Position numbers and translations under genes: made by a program
The notes under the pieces: generated by a model
Database searches by the model: none
The model's input: only the letters and a program-made list of their open reading frames with translations
What the model was told of the DNA's origin: nothing
Assembly: GCA_030447505.1 (NCBI GenBank)
Contig: JAUJOT010000001.1
Location: 62,001-126,000, forward strand
DNA length: 64,000 nt
From: Solirubrobacteraceae bacterium
Lineage (GTDB): Bacteria; Actinomycetota; Thermoleophilia; Solirubrobacterales; Solirubrobacteraceae
Direction: 5' to 3'
Shown here: in pieces, positions 9,267 to 18,612 of the stretch
Numbering within the stretch: the stretch's first letter is position 1
Layout: every line of letters starts with the position of its first letter

Positions 9267-10301
9267 TTGCAGCAAGCGGGCGTCGGGGGACTGGTCGTCC
9301 CAGTCGAGAAGGGCGGGCTGGGCCATGGGTTGCTGGCGCTCGCGCAGGCCTGCGAGACGCTTGGGAAGGAGTGCGCGTCGACTGCGATCTGCTTCGGGAT
9401 GCATTGCGTGGCGTCGGCCGTCATCGCCGCGAAGTCGACGCCGGAGCAGGATGAGCGCTACCTGCGGCCGATCGGCGCCGGCGAGCACTTCACGACGCTG
9501 GCGCTCAGCGAGGCCGGAAGCGGCTCGCAGTTTTACTTCCCGCAAGCACGGCTCCAGGAGCGCGACGATCGGACGTACGCGGTCACGGGCGAGAAGACGT
9601 TCGTGACGAACGGGGGGCATGCCGATTCGTACGTGATCTCGACCGGGGTGCCGGGTGCGGCGCGGGGCGAGTTCTCGTGCGTGACCGTCGACGCCGACGC
9701 AGCGAACCTGAGATGGGGGGCGGCGTGGCGGGGCTTCGGGATGCGCGGCAATGCGTCGCGCTCACTCGAGCTGCGTGAGACCGAGATCCCGCGGGCGAAT
9801 CTGCTCGGAAGCCACGGCGATGAGCTGTGGTACGTCTTCAACGTCATCGCGCCGTACTTCCTGGCGGCGATGGCGGGGACCTATCTCGGCGTCGCGGACG
9901 CTGCGTTCAGCGAGGCGCGGTTGCATCTCAGGCGGCGCACGTACGCGGCGACCGGCCGCTCGCTGGCGGGCGAGGCCGTCGTCCAGCACAGGCTCGGACG
10001 GCTGTGGGCGCGGCTTGAGTCCGCGCGCCGACTCACTTACTACGCCGCGATGCAGGGCGACAGCGGCGGAGCCGACGCGCTGCCTGCGATCCTCTCGTCC
10101 AAGGCCGAGGTGGCAGAGGCAGCCGTCGACGTCGTAAACGAGGCGATGACGCTGTCGGGCGGGATCGCCTACGCGGAGAACGCAAAGCTGCAGCGCCACC
10201 TGCGAGATGCCCGCGCCGCGCACGTCATGGCGCCGCCGACCGACATCCTGCGAACCTGGACCGGCCGCGTCCTGCTGGACCTTCCGCTGTTGTCGGATTG
10301 A
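9267..10301 (+). CDS. Acyl-CoA dehydrogenase-like flavoprotein
   Basis: The sequence shows the acyl-CoA dehydrogenase layout: a helical N-terminal domain with GLGHGLLALAQACETLG, the beta-domain motif LALSEAGSGSQFYF and KTFVTNGGHADSYVIST, and a C-terminal helical domain ending near TDILRTWTGRVLLDLP. It probably oxidises an acyl-CoA with FAD. The substrate is unknown, and such genes can also be secondary-metabolism oxidases. The start is uncertain. Homologous-looking sequence continues upstream in frame to a TAA at 9120-9122 without ATG, GTG or TTG, so the TTG at 9267 is only the first canonical start and probably trims about 40 residues. Confidence 0.75.
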   Translation: MQQAGVGGLVVPVEKGGLGHGLLALAQACETLGKECASTAICFGMHCVASAVIAAKSTPEQDERYLRPIGAGEHFTTLALSEAGSGSQFYFPQARLQERDDRTYAVTGEKTFVTNGGHADSYVISTGVPGAARGEFSCVTVDADAANLRWGAAWRGFGMRGNASRSLELRETEIPRANLLGSHGDELWYVFNVIAPYFLAAMAGTYLGVADAAFSEARLHLRRRTYAATGRSLAGEAVVQHRLGRLWARLESARRLTYYAAMQGDSGGADALPAILSSKAEVAEAAVDVVNEAMTLSGGIAYAENAKLQRHLRDARAAHVMAPPTDILRTWTGRVLLDLPLLSD

Positions 10302-10307
10302 CGAACG

Positions 10308-12413
10308 ATGAGGGTCCTCCTCGTCGCACTCGACAGCGCTGCCAGTCGGCTCGTCGAGCGCGGGGCGAAGCTCGCCGGTGCCGTCCGGATCACCGCTGTC
10401 AGCGAGGACGACGCGATCAGCGCGGCGATCGCCGGCGAGCCTCCCGCCGCAGCCGTGCTCTCCGACGCCGCGGCCGAGCCGATCCGACTGGCGCAATCGC
10501 TGGCGGCGATCGACCGCGAGACGTCGATCACGATCCTGTGCGCACCGGAGCGTCAGGATGAGCTGCGCCAGTCGCTGCTGTTCACGCCGCTCATCACGCG
10601 CGAGACCCGCTGTCGCTCGAGCGACGACCTCGAGCAGCTCGGGGTGGATCTGGTCGAGGCGGCGCAGGCGGCAATTCGCCGGCGCGAGCATCACGCGAGC
10701 ATTGCCGCGGCCAGCGCACGGCTCGCCACCGAAACCGAGATACCAAGGCTGCGGCGTGAGGCGCTCGGGCGGCTCGTCGAGGCGGCACCGATCGGGATCC
10801 TGACAGTGAACTCGGCACATGCCGTGGCGGGCTGGAACGCCTATGCCGCCGAGATCATCGGCGCCCGCGAGCCGGAGGTCGTCGGCCGGCCCGTCGATGA
10901 CCTCTTCGAGCCCGCCGAACGCGATCGTCTGGCGATGCTGCTGCAGCATCCGGCGCCGCCGGATCCGCAAGGCCCCCCGGTGCTGTTTCGCCGCCTGCGC
11001 CGCGGCGTCGAGCAGTTTGTCGAAGTGCTCGCGGGACCGACGCTCGCGCAAGACGGTCAACGTGGAACGCTGCTTGTCCTCAGCGACGTGACCGGCCGTA
11101 TCCGCGCCGAGCGTGCGCAGCGCCGCGCCGAGCAGGCACAGACCTTTCTCGCCGAGACCGGAGCGCTGCTCGACGCATCGCTTGATCCCGTCCAGACCCT
11201 GCAGCGGATCGCGTCGCTTGCGGTCCCCGCGCGCGCCGAGCTGTGCGTGATCGACATGCTCACAGAAGACGAGACGATCGCGGGGGTCGCGTTCGCCGCG
11301 ATCGACCCCGAAGTCGCGCAGGCGGTCAAGGACATCCGTCAGCGCTATCCCGTCGATCCGCGCGGAGCGCATCCCGTCGCACGCGTGCTGCGCACGGGCA
11401 GCGCCGAGGTGCTCGAGGAGATGACCGACGCGACGTACCGGCGCGTCGCCCAGAGCGAAGAGCACCTCGCGCTGATGCGCCGCCTTCACTACCACTCGGC
11501 ACTCGTCGCGCCGCTGACCGCGCGCGGCAGAAGGTACGGCGTGATCTCGCTGCTGTATCTCGATCCCGCGCGCAGGTACTCCCCCGACGATCTGCAGATC
11601 CTGCAGGACGTCGCCCGGCGCGCTGCGCTCGCGCTCGACAACGCCCGCCTGTACGCACGCGAGCACCAGATCGCCGAAACGCTGCAACGCAGCCTGCTCC
11701 CATGGCGGCTGCCGGACGTGCCCGGCGTCACGCTCGCAGCGCACTACGAGCCCGGCGACGGCGACGTCGGCGGCGACTGGTATGACGTCATCCCGCTGCC
11801 CGACGGACGCCTCGGTTGCGTCGTCGGCGACATCGTCGGGCGTGGGATCAACGCTGCCGCTGCGATGGGGCAGCTGCGCAACGCCGTCCGCGTCTATGCG
11901 CTCGAGCGCCAGTCAGCCGACGACGTGGTCAGCGCCGTCGACGGGCTCTCGCAGTCCTTGGAGATCGGCACGATGGCGACGCTGACGTATCTGATCCTCG
12001 ATCGCGCGCACGACAGCATCGAGATCTGCAGCGCGGGCCATCCGCCGCCGCTCGTGATCGCGCCCGACGGAAGCACCTCCTACCTGATGAGTGGACGCTC
12101 GCCGCCGGTCGGGATCGGGCACGCGCACGCGCATGTCGCCGCGACCGAGCCCTTCCCGGCGGGCTCGCTGCTTCTGATCTACACAGACGGGCTGATCGAA
12201 CGACGGGGATCGACGATCGACGAGGGGCTCGCACGCCTCGAGGCGGCGACGACCGCGGCCGCTCCAGGACGCGACCCGGCAGCGATCGCGCGCGATGTGC
12301 TCAGCGCACTGCGCCCGCAAGCCAAGACCGACGACGTCGCGCTGCTCGTGATTCGCGCCGACGCGGTCGGTGAAGCCGGATCGACGCGCAAGCCGCATCC
12401 CAGGAACACGTAG
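10308..12413 (+). CDS. PAS/GAF-domain PP2C-type (SpoIIE-like) serine phosphatase
   Basis: The 701-residue protein has an N-terminal receiver-like region, a PAS domain (about 165-265, GILTVNSAHAVAGWNAYAAE), a GAF domain (about 285-445) and a C-terminal SpoIIE/RsbU phosphatase domain from about residue 455. The phosphatase metal motifs are GDGDVGGDWYDV and VVGDIVGRGINAAAAMG, with DGL near IYTDGLIERRG. Family members dephosphorylate STAS anti-anti-sigma factors in response to signals sensed by PAS and GAF domains. A STAS protein is encoded 157 bp downstream on the same strand, a plausible partner. Confidence 0.9.
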   Translation: MRVLLVALDSAASRLVERGAKLAGAVRITAVSEDDAISAAIAGEPPAAAVLSDAAAEPIRLAQSLAAIDRETSITILCAPERQDELRQSLLFTPLITRETRCRSSDDLEQLGVDLVEAAQAAIRRREHHASIAAASARLATETEIPRLRREALGRLVEAAPIGILTVNSAHAVAGWNAYAAEIIGAREPEVVGRPVDDLFEPAERDRLAMLLQHPAPPDPQGPPVLFRRLRRGVEQFVEVLAGPTLAQDGQRGTLLVLSDVTGRIRAERAQRRAEQAQTFLAETGALLDASLDPVQTLQRIASLAVPARAELCVIDMLTEDETIAGVAFAAIDPEVAQAVKDIRQRYPVDPRGAHPVARVLRTGSAEVLEEMTDATYRRVAQSEEHLALMRRLHYHSALVAPLTARGRRYGVISLLYLDPARRYSPDDLQILQDVARRAALALDNARLYAREHQIAETLQRSLLPWRLPDVPGVTLAAHYEPGDGDVGGDWYDVIPLPDGRLGCVVGDIVGRGINAAAAMGQLRNAVRVYALERQSADDVVSAVDGLSQSLEIGTMATLTYLILDRAHDSIEICSAGHPPPLVIAPDGSTSYLMSGRSPPVGIGHAHAHVAATEPFPAGSLLLIYTDGLIERRGSTIDEGLARLEAATTAAAPGRDPAAIARDVLSALRPQAKTDDVALLVIRADAVGEAGSTRKPHPRNT

Positions 12414-12570
12414 AGGCCGATCGGGCTCCTGGCGCCAGGGGCGGGGGGCCTTGCGCTACCCTCCGTCGTCTGCGTCTGGTATCCGGCGCGACGAGGGTGA
12501 TCATCGACGGGGACGTCGTCCTGACGAGACGCGGTAGGGGCCTGCACCAGAAGTGCCGAGAGGATGATGG

Positions 12571-12942
12571 ATGACCGACCACCTCTTTGATCAGCCCGCG
12601 CCCTCAAGAGCCGCGCAGCTGATGGAGCTCGGCGCTCTGAGCATGACGTCCGAGCGCAACGGCAGCGTGCACACGGTCTGTCTGTTCGGCGAGCTTGACA
12701 TCGCCAACGCGGATCGCGTCGAGGCCGAGCTCAAGCGCATCGAGGCCGGCGACGCCCGGAGAATCGTGTTGGATCTCTCCGGCCTGACGTTCCTCGACTC
12801 GACCGGCGTCCATCTGCTCGTGCGCGCCGCCGCTCGCTCCCGCGCAGACTCAGACCGCCTGACGCTGCTGCGCGGATCGCCTGCAGTGCAGCGCCTGCTC
12901 GAGATCTGCGGCGTCGACGAAGTCCTGCCCTTCGCCGACTGA
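12571..12942 (+). CDS. STAS-domain anti-anti-sigma factor
   Basis: The 123-residue protein is a single STAS domain with about 25 extra N-terminal residues. It has LFGELDIANADRVEAELKRI and the phosphorylation-site motif LDLSGLTFLDSTGVHLL, with the conserved serine at S77. Such proteins bind and neutralise anti-sigma kinases when dephosphorylated. The upstream PP2C phosphatase is the likely activator. No anti-sigma kinase (RsbW type) is encoded in the window, so the partner-switch is incomplete here. Confidence 0.9.
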   Translation: MTDHLFDQPAPSRAAQLMELGALSMTSERNGSVHTVCLFGELDIANADRVEAELKRIEAGDARRIVLDLSGLTFLDSTGVHLLVRAAARSRADSDRLTLLRGSPAVQRLLEICGVDEVLPFAD

Positions 12943-13039
12943 CCGTCCCGGCTCGGCGTCGGGCTCGGCGCGGGCCGATCGGCAGGGTCGCCGCAACTTC
13001 GACGTAGGTCATCGGCTGTCGGCGGGTACCCGGCGGCGC

Positions 13040-13921
13040 ATGGCCCAACAGCACGAGCATCCGACCCACGCCGAGCCGGCGCCGCCGTTCCCCGAGCAGG
13101 AGCAGCAGCCGCCGGGACGGGAAGCAGACATGCAGCCGCTCGCCGATCACGGCGAGGACAGCTACGTCGGGCACGGCCGGCTCACCGACAGGGTCGCGCT
13201 CATCACCGGCGCCGACTCGGGGATCGGTCGCGCAGTGGCGATCGCCTTTGCGCGCGAGGGCGCGGACGTCCTGTGCTCCTACTGGAACGAGGACGAGGAC
13301 GCCGCCGAGACGAAGCGGCTCGTCGAGGACGCGGGCCGGCGCTGCATCACCGTTGCAGGCGACATCGGCGACCGCGAGCACTCGCTGGCGCTCGTCGAGC
13401 GCGCGCACGAGGAGCTCGGCCGGCTTGACGTGCTCGTCAACAACGCCGCCTTCCAGATGGTCTACGACTCGTTCCTCGACATCCCCCCGGACGAGCTCGA
13501 GTTCGTCTTTCGGACGAACATCCTGGCGATGTTCCACCTCTGTCAGGCGGCGGTGCCGAAGATGCGGCCCGGCTCGACGATCGTCAACACGACGTCGATC
13601 CAGGCAGCGCAGCCGAGCCCGCAACTGCTGCACTACGCGGCGACGAAGGGCGCGATCAGCACCTTCACGAAGGGGCTGGCGCAGGAGCTCGCCGAGCGCG
13701 GCATCCGCGTCAACGCCGTCGCACCGGGCCCGATCTGGACGCCGCTGGTGATGATGAGCTTCCCAGCCGAGAAGAACGCGCAGTTCGGGGGCGACACTCC
13801 GCTCGGGCGTCCCGGTCAGCCCGGCGAGCTCGCGCCGTTGTACGTGTTCCTGGCCAGCGAGGATTCGCGCTACATCAGCGGCGAGGTCATCGGCGCGACC
13901 GGCGGCAAGCCCCTGCACTGA
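13040..13921 (+). CDS. SDR-family oxidoreductase, general-stress-protein-39 type
   Basis: The 293-residue short-chain dehydrogenase has a hydrophilic 45-residue leader rich in Pro, Glu and His. It is followed by the NAD(P) motif ITGADSGIGRAVAIAF, NNAAFQM, the active-site region YAATKGAISTFTKGLAQELA (YxxxK) and the PGPIWTPL loop. The leader plus core is typical of the YhdF/YhxC/GSP39 subgroup, often linked to general stress. The substrate is unknown. Its place just after the phosphatase/STAS pair fits a stress setting, but that is inference. Confidence 0.88.
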   Translation: MAQQHEHPTHAEPAPPFPEQEQQPPGREADMQPLADHGEDSYVGHGRLTDRVALITGADSGIGRAVAIAFAREGADVLCSYWNEDEDAAETKRLVEDAGRRCITVAGDIGDREHSLALVERAHEELGRLDVLVNNAAFQMVYDSFLDIPPDELEFVFRTNILAMFHLCQAAVPKMRPGSTIVNTTSIQAAQPSPQLLHYAATKGAISTFTKGLAQELAERGIRVNAVAPGPIWTPLVMMSFPAEKNAQFGGDTPLGRPGQPGELAPLYVFLASEDSRYISGEVIGATGGKPLH

Positions 13922-14023
13922 GCAGCGGCGGACGCAGATCGAGGAGGCGTTCTCGGCGCGGCGACCTCGTCGGCTCGCCGCAGACCGGCCGCGTGCGCCG
14001 TCGGTCGATGCGACGATGCGCGC

Positions 14024-15067
14024 GTGACGACGATCGAGGAGGCCCGTGAGCAGTGGTCGCCCGAGGGGGTCTACCTCAACACCGCAAGCTACGGGCTGCC
14101 GCCGCGCGACGGCTTCGATTCGATGCAGGCAGCGCTGGCCGACTGGCGCGCCGGGCGCACGAGCTGGGAGCACTGGGGCGAGTCCACCGAGGCCGCCCGC
14201 GCGTCGTTCGGGCAGATGGTCGGCGTGCCGGCGACGCGCGTCGCGGTCGGTGCCACGGTCTCGGGCTTCGTCGGGCTCGTGGCCGCCTCGGTGCCTGACG
14301 GCTCGCACGTGATCGTGCCCGAGGAGGAGTTCACCTCGACGCTGTTTCCGTTCCTCGTCCAGCAGCAGGCGCGCGCTGTCACCGTCACGACGGTGCCGGC
14401 GGCGCGGCTCGCCGAGGCGATCGGCGCAGACACCGACATCGTCGCGTTCAGCGCCGTGCAGATGAGCACCGGCGAGGTCGCCGACGTCGACGCGATCGTC
14501 GCGTCGGCGCGCCATCACGACGCGCGGACACTGCTCGACGCGACGCAGGCCTGCGGCTGGATGCCGATCGACGCGACGCGCTTCGGCGCCGTCGTCTGCG
14601 CGGGCTACAAGTGGCTGACGCTGCCGCGAGGGACCGCGTTCATGGCCGTCGACGAGGCGTTCCAGGAGGCGGTCGTCCCGCACAGCGCCGGCTGGTACGC
14701 GGGCGCCGACGTGCACCGCAGCTACTTCGGTCCGCCGCTGCGCCTGGCGACCGATGCGCGCCGCTTCGACACCTCCCCCGCCTGGTTTTCGTGGGTGGGC
14801 GCGCAACCGGCACTGGCGCTGCTCAACCGAATCGGGATCGACGCCGTACACGCACATGATGTGGCCCTCGCCAACCGCTTCCGGGCCGGCCTGGGCATGC
14901 GGCCGTCGAGCTCGGCGATCGTGTCGGTGGCCCGCGAGGGCGCGGCCGAGCGCCTGGAGCGCGCTGGGATCGTCGTCGCGCTGCGCGGCGGGCGGCTGCG
15001 CGCGTCATGGCATCTCTACAACAGCGAGGCAGACGTCGACGCGGCGCTCGACGCGCTCGCGAGATAG
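14024..15067 (+). CDS. egtE: PLP-dependent aminotransferase-fold enzyme, probable EgtE C-S lyase
   Basis: The 347-residue protein is a class-V aminotransferase-fold enzyme: YLNTASYGLPPRDGF at the N-terminus, the aspartate in TLLDATQACGWMPID, and the PLP lysine in CAGYKWLTLPRGTAFM. EgtE cleaves the C-S bond of hercynylcysteine sulfoxide to give ergothioneine. Sequence alone gives only the fold. The specific name rests on egtB and egtD immediately downstream. A GTG start at 14024 gives the normal family N-terminus. Confidence 0.85.
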   Translation: MTTIEEAREQWSPEGVYLNTASYGLPPRDGFDSMQAALADWRAGRTSWEHWGESTEAARASFGQMVGVPATRVAVGATVSGFVGLVAASVPDGSHVIVPEEEFTSTLFPFLVQQQARAVTVTTVPAARLAEAIGADTDIVAFSAVQMSTGEVADVDAIVASARHHDARTLLDATQACGWMPIDATRFGAVVCAGYKWLTLPRGTAFMAVDEAFQEAVVPHSAGWYAGADVHRSYFGPPLRLATDARRFDTSPAWFSWVGAQPALALLNRIGIDAVHAHDVALANRFRAGLGMRPSSSAIVSVAREGAAERLERAGIVVALRGGRLRASWHLYNSEADVDAALDALAR

Positions 15068-15143
15068 TGCCTCGCCGCGCGCCCTCGCGCCAAGACAGCG
15101 GCCGGCGATTCCCCGACAGGGCGCGGGGTAGGGTCAAGCTCCG

Positions 15144-16259
15144 ATGGCGGTCGCGGCCCACGCAGCCCTCGCTGACGCGCTGCAGCACACCCGCGACCGC
15201 ACGCTTGCCCTCGTCGCGCCGTTCTCGTATTCCGAGCTCGAGCACGTGCAGCACCCGCTGATGAGCCCGCTGGCATGGGACCTCGGGCACATCGCGGCCT
15301 ACGAGGATCTCTGGCTCGTGCACCGCCACGGAGGCGGCGAGCCGGTGCGCGGCGATCTCGCCGATCTGTACGACGCGTTTGAGACGCCGCGCGCGGTGCG
15401 CGGCGAGATCCCCTTCCTGCGCGGACACGACGTCTTCGACTACCTCGGGGCGGTGCGCGAACGTGCGCTGGACGTGCTCCACGACGCCGGTCCCGCTGAC
15501 GGCACGCTGTTCGAGATCGTCATCCGCCACGAGGCGCAGCACAACGAGACGATGCGCCAGACGCTGTTTCTCGCCGGCCTGACCGGCGGGCGCCCGCGCG
15601 CAGCGCCGCGCGACGCCGACGCCGCCGAGGGCTGGATCGACATCCCAGCAGATCGTTTCAGCATCGGCGCGCGCGCCGGGGTCTTCGCGTACGACAACGA
15701 GCGTCCGCGCCACGTCGTCGAGGTGCCCGCCTTCCGGATCGCGCGCCGGCCGGTGACGAACGCCTCCTGGGCGCACTTCTGCGAGGGCGGCGGCTACGAG
15801 CGGCGCGAGTGGTGGTCTGACGAGGGCTGGGCGTGGAAGCAGGAGTACGACATCGTGCACCCGGAGGGCTGGACGGCAGACGGGCGTCCGCGCGATGACG
15901 CCGACCGGCCCGTCCTGCACGTCTCCTGGTTCGAGGCCGACGCCTTCGCCCGAGCGCACGGCGCGCGTCTCCCCACCGAAGCGGAGTGGGAGAAGGCGGC
16001 GACCTGGAGCCAGGAGCCGATCGCACAGATCGGCGAGGCCTTCGAGTGGACGTCCAGCTGCTTCGCGGGGTACCCGGGCTTCATCGCGCACCCGTACCGC
16101 GAATACTCCGAGGTCTTCTTCGGCGAGCGCTATCGCGTCCTGCGCGGTTCGTCCTGGGCGACGGAGCCGCGCGCGCGTTCGCTCACCTTCCGCAACTGGG
16201 ATCTCCCACAGCGCCGGCAGATCTTCGCCGGTGTGCGACTGGCAAAGGACGTGAGCTGA
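15144..16259 (+). CDS. egtB: Ergothioneine biosynthesis iron-dependent sulfoxide synthase EgtB
   Basis: The 371-residue protein has an N-terminal DinB-like four-helix domain with iron-ligand histidines (WDLGHIAAYED and the H-x3-H of IRHEAQHNETM) and a C-terminal formylglycine-generating-enzyme-like domain (RPRHVVEVPAFRIARRPVTN, RLPTEAEWEKAA, VLRGSSWATEP). This is the EgtB architecture. The enzyme joins hercynine to a thiol (cysteine or gamma-glutamylcysteine) with O2. The stop overlaps the egtD start (TGATG). Which thiol donor is used cannot be told from this reading. Confidence 0.93.
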   Translation: MAVAAHAALADALQHTRDRTLALVAPFSYSELEHVQHPLMSPLAWDLGHIAAYEDLWLVHRHGGGEPVRGDLADLYDAFETPRAVRGEIPFLRGHDVFDYLGAVRERALDVLHDAGPADGTLFEIVIRHEAQHNETMRQTLFLAGLTGGRPRAAPRDADAAEGWIDIPADRFSIGARAGVFAYDNERPRHVVEVPAFRIARRPVTNASWAHFCEGGGYERREWWSDEGWAWKQEYDIVHPEGWTADGRPRDDADRPVLHVSWFEADAFARAHGARLPTEAEWEKAATWSQEPIAQIGEAFEWTSSCFAGYPGFIAHPYREYSEVFFGERYRVLRGSSWATEPRARSLTFRNWDLPQRRQIFAGVRLAKDVS

Positions 16260-17245
16260 TGGAGCCGACCCTCGAGGGTGGCGTCGAGGTGCACACCTAT
16301 CTGGGCCCGAACGACGAGCGCACGCTCGCCGACGACGTCCTCGACGGGCTCACCCGACCGCTCAAGGAACTGCCGCCCAAGCACCTCTACGACGCGCGCG
16401 GCTCGGCGCTGTTCGACGCGATCTGCGAGCTGCCCGAGTACTACCAGACGCGCACCGAGCGGCTGATCCTGCAGACGCACGCCGACGACGTCGTCGCGCG
16501 CACCGGCGCGGTCGAGCTCGTCGAGCTCGGCTCGGGCTCGGCGACGAAGACGCGCGTGCTGCTCGACGCGATGTCCCGCGCCGCGACGCTGCAGCGCTAC
16601 GTGCCCGTCGACGTCAGCGCGACGACGGTGCACGCCGTCGCCGAGCTCTTCGGCGGCGAGTACGAGGGCCTCTCGGTGTACGGCGTCGTCGGCGACTTCG
16701 AGCGCCATCTCGGGCATCTGCCTGCGCCCGTCGGCCCGCGCATCGTGCCGTTTCTGGGCGGCACGATCGGCAACTTCCCGGCCGGCAGCCGGCGGCGGCT
16801 TCTGCGCTCGCTGGCCAAGGTGCTCGCTCCCGACGGGCACCTGCTGCTCGGCACCGATCTCGTCAAGGACCCGGCCATCATCGAGGCCGCGTACAACGAC
16901 AGCGCCGGCGTCACCGCGCAGTTCAACCTCAACGTGCTGCATGTGCTCAACCGCGAGCTCGGCGCGGACTTCGACGTGCCGGCGTTCGAGCACGTCGCGT
17001 TCTACGACCGCACGCAGGAGTGGATCGAGATGCGCCTGCGGGCGACCGCTCCCCAGCACGTGCGCATCGAGGCGCTCGACCTCGACATCGAGTTCGCCAA
17101 CCGCGAGGAGATGCGCACCGAGATCAGCGCGAAGTTCACCCACGAGCGCCTGCGCGCCGATCTCGCCGCCGCAGGCCTCGAGCTCGTCGAGGTGTTCACG
17201 GATCCCGACGAGCTGTTCGCGGTGTCCCTGGCGCGCCTGGTGTGA
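16259..17245 (+). CDS. egtD: L-histidine N-alpha-methyltransferase EgtD
   Basis: The 328-residue protein matches the DUF2260/EgtD methyltransferases: KELPPKHLYDARGSALFDAI near residue 32, the SAM-binding LVELGSGSATKTRVLL, and FLGGTIGNFPAGSRRRLL. It trimethylates histidine to hercynine, the first step of ergothioneine synthesis. The ATG overlaps the egtB stop by one base. The egtA and egtC genes are not next to it, so the route either uses cysteine directly or relies on genes elsewhere. Confidence 0.95.
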   Translation: MEPTLEGGVEVHTYLGPNDERTLADDVLDGLTRPLKELPPKHLYDARGSALFDAICELPEYYQTRTERLILQTHADDVVARTGAVELVELGSGSATKTRVLLDAMSRAATLQRYVPVDVSATTVHAVAELFGGEYEGLSVYGVVGDFERHLGHLPAPVGPRIVPFLGGTIGNFPAGSRRRLLRSLAKVLAPDGHLLLGTDLVKDPAIIEAAYNDSAGVTAQFNLNVLHVLNRELGADFDVPAFEHVAFYDRTQEWIEMRLRATAPQHVRIEALDLDIEFANREEMRTEISAKFTHERLRADLAAAGLELVEVFTDPDELFAVSLARLV

Positions 17246-17272
17246 GCACGAGCGCCGGCTCCGCCAGCTGGC

Positions 17273-17650
17273 CTAATCGCTGACGAGCTGCGCCGCCCAG
17301 CCGTCGAACGCGCACGGGCCCTCGGCGGCGCCCGCGGCGATCATCCACTCGGTCCAGTCGTCGAGCAGCTCGAGCGTGACGGGCGTCGGCTGCGTCGTCC
17401 CGATGACGAACCACGACTCCTCGCCGTCGGAGCCGTCGTCGTCGCGGCGTGAACGGACGTCGGCGTCGTAGTCCGTCTCCGCCCGCAGGAAGTCCACGAC
17501 CGCCCGCGCCTCCGGCTCGCCGGGCGCGAGGTAGATGAAGCCGAGCCGCAGCTCGCTGTCCTCGTCGACGCCGTGCTCCTGCAGCCCGGCCCAGATGTCC
17601 CGGTTCGTGCGCAGCTGCAGCTCGAGGAGCTGCTCGTACCACTCGGCCAC
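17273..17650 (-). CDS. Small acidic protein, possibly RraB-like
   Basis: The 125-residue protein runs convergent to egtD. It has WYEQLLELQLRTNRDIWAGL, a central FIYLAPGEPEARAVVDFLRA segment and SWFVIGTTQPTPVTLEL, and ends with FDGWAAQLVSD. The alternating strand/helix pattern and the terminal DGW resemble the RraB (ribonuclease E inhibitor B) fold family, but I recognise this only weakly. There is no signal peptide or membrane helix. The ATG gives an in-frame, compositionally normal protein. The function is unassigned. Confidence 0.6.
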   Translation of the reverse strand: MAEWYEQLLELQLRTNRDIWAGLQEHGVDEDSELRLGFIYLAPGEPEARAVVDFLRAETDYDADVRSRRDDDGSDGEESWFVIGTTQPTPVTLELLDDWTEWMIAAGAAEGPCAFDGWAAQLVSD

Positions 17651-17758
17651 GCGCGAAACGGTAGTCGACGCGCGCCTGCGTCCTCCGGGGTGGCGCTGAC
17701 AGGCGGCCGGCGGGGGAACGCGAGCGCCGGCTGCGCGGGCGATTAGGGTTGTGCGCGC

Positions 17759-18526
17759 ATGCGAATCGAGGGATCAGGCGCGCTCGTCGTCGGCGGCGCG
17801 TCCGGACTTGGCGAAGCTGCTGCGCGTGCCCTGCACGAGCGCGGGGCGCACGTCCTGATCGCCGACCTCGACGCCGAGCGCGGCGCCGCGCTCGCGGCGC
17901 AGCTCGGCCAGCGTGCCGCCTGCGCTGCGGCCGACGTCACGCAGCCCGAGCAGCTCGAGCAGGCGGTCACGCTCGCGGCGCAGGCGCCCGGCGGCCTGCG
18001 GATCGCAGTCCACTGCGCGGGGATCGGTCACGCCGAGCGGATCGCCCGCGGGCGGGGGCCGCACCGTCCTGAGACGTTCGAGCAGGTCGTCGCGGTCAAC
18101 CTCGTCGGCACGTTTCACGCGCTGCGCCTCGCGAGCGCGTCGATGCTCGCCAACGAGCCCGACGGCGGCGGCGAGCGCGGGGTGATCGTCAACACCGCCT
18201 CGATCGCCGCCTACGACGGGCAGATCGGCCAGGTCGCCTACGCGGCGTCCAAGGGCGGCGTCGTCGCGCTGACGCTGCCGGCGGCGCGCGACCTCGCCGG
18301 CTCCGGGATCCGCGTCTGCGCGATCGCGCCGGGCCTGTTCGACACCCCGCTGCTGGCGGGCCTGCCGGCGCAGGCGCGCACGCAGCTTGCGCGATCGATC
18401 CCGTTTCCGCCGCGGCTCGGGCGGCCGGCCGAGTTCGCCCAGCTGGCCTGCCAGATCGCCGAGAACCAGATGCTCAACGGCGAGGTGATCCGCCTGGACG
18501 GCGCGCTGCGGATGGCGCCGCGCTGA
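17759..18526 (+). CDS. Short-chain dehydrogenase, 3-hydroxyacyl-CoA dehydrogenase type-2-like
   Basis: The 255-residue SDR has the cofactor motif LVVGGASGLGEAAARAL, AVHCAGIG, the catalytic YAASKGGVVALTL (YxxxK) and PGLFDTPLLAGLP. The overall pattern fits HSD10-type 3-hydroxyacyl-CoA dehydrogenases, which oxidise short-chain 3-hydroxyacyl-CoAs with NAD. The thiolase convergently encoded next to it supports a fatty or branched-chain acid breakdown role. The exact substrate is inference. Confidence 0.85.
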   Translation: MRIEGSGALVVGGASGLGEAAARALHERGAHVLIADLDAERGAALAAQLGQRAACAAADVTQPEQLEQAVTLAAQAPGGLRIAVHCAGIGHAERIARGRGPHRPETFEQVVAVNLVGTFHALRLASASMLANEPDGGGERGVIVNTASIAAYDGQIGQVAYAASKGGVVALTLPAARDLAGSGIRVCAIAPGLFDTPLLAGLPAQARTQLARSIPFPPRLGRPAEFAQLACQIAENQMLNGEVIRLDGALRMAPR

Positions 18527-18612
18527 CGAAGGCGTCAGCGCGCGCCGATCCTCGTGTAGACGCAGCGGCTGCGCGAGCTGCGCGCCGTGCCGCCGGCGAA
18601 TGGCCAGCGGGG

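Noticed and set aside
13015-13039. GGGTAC before the SDR gene as a SigB-type -10 element
   Set aside because: No convincing -35 partner at the right distance, and a 6-bp match is expected by chance.
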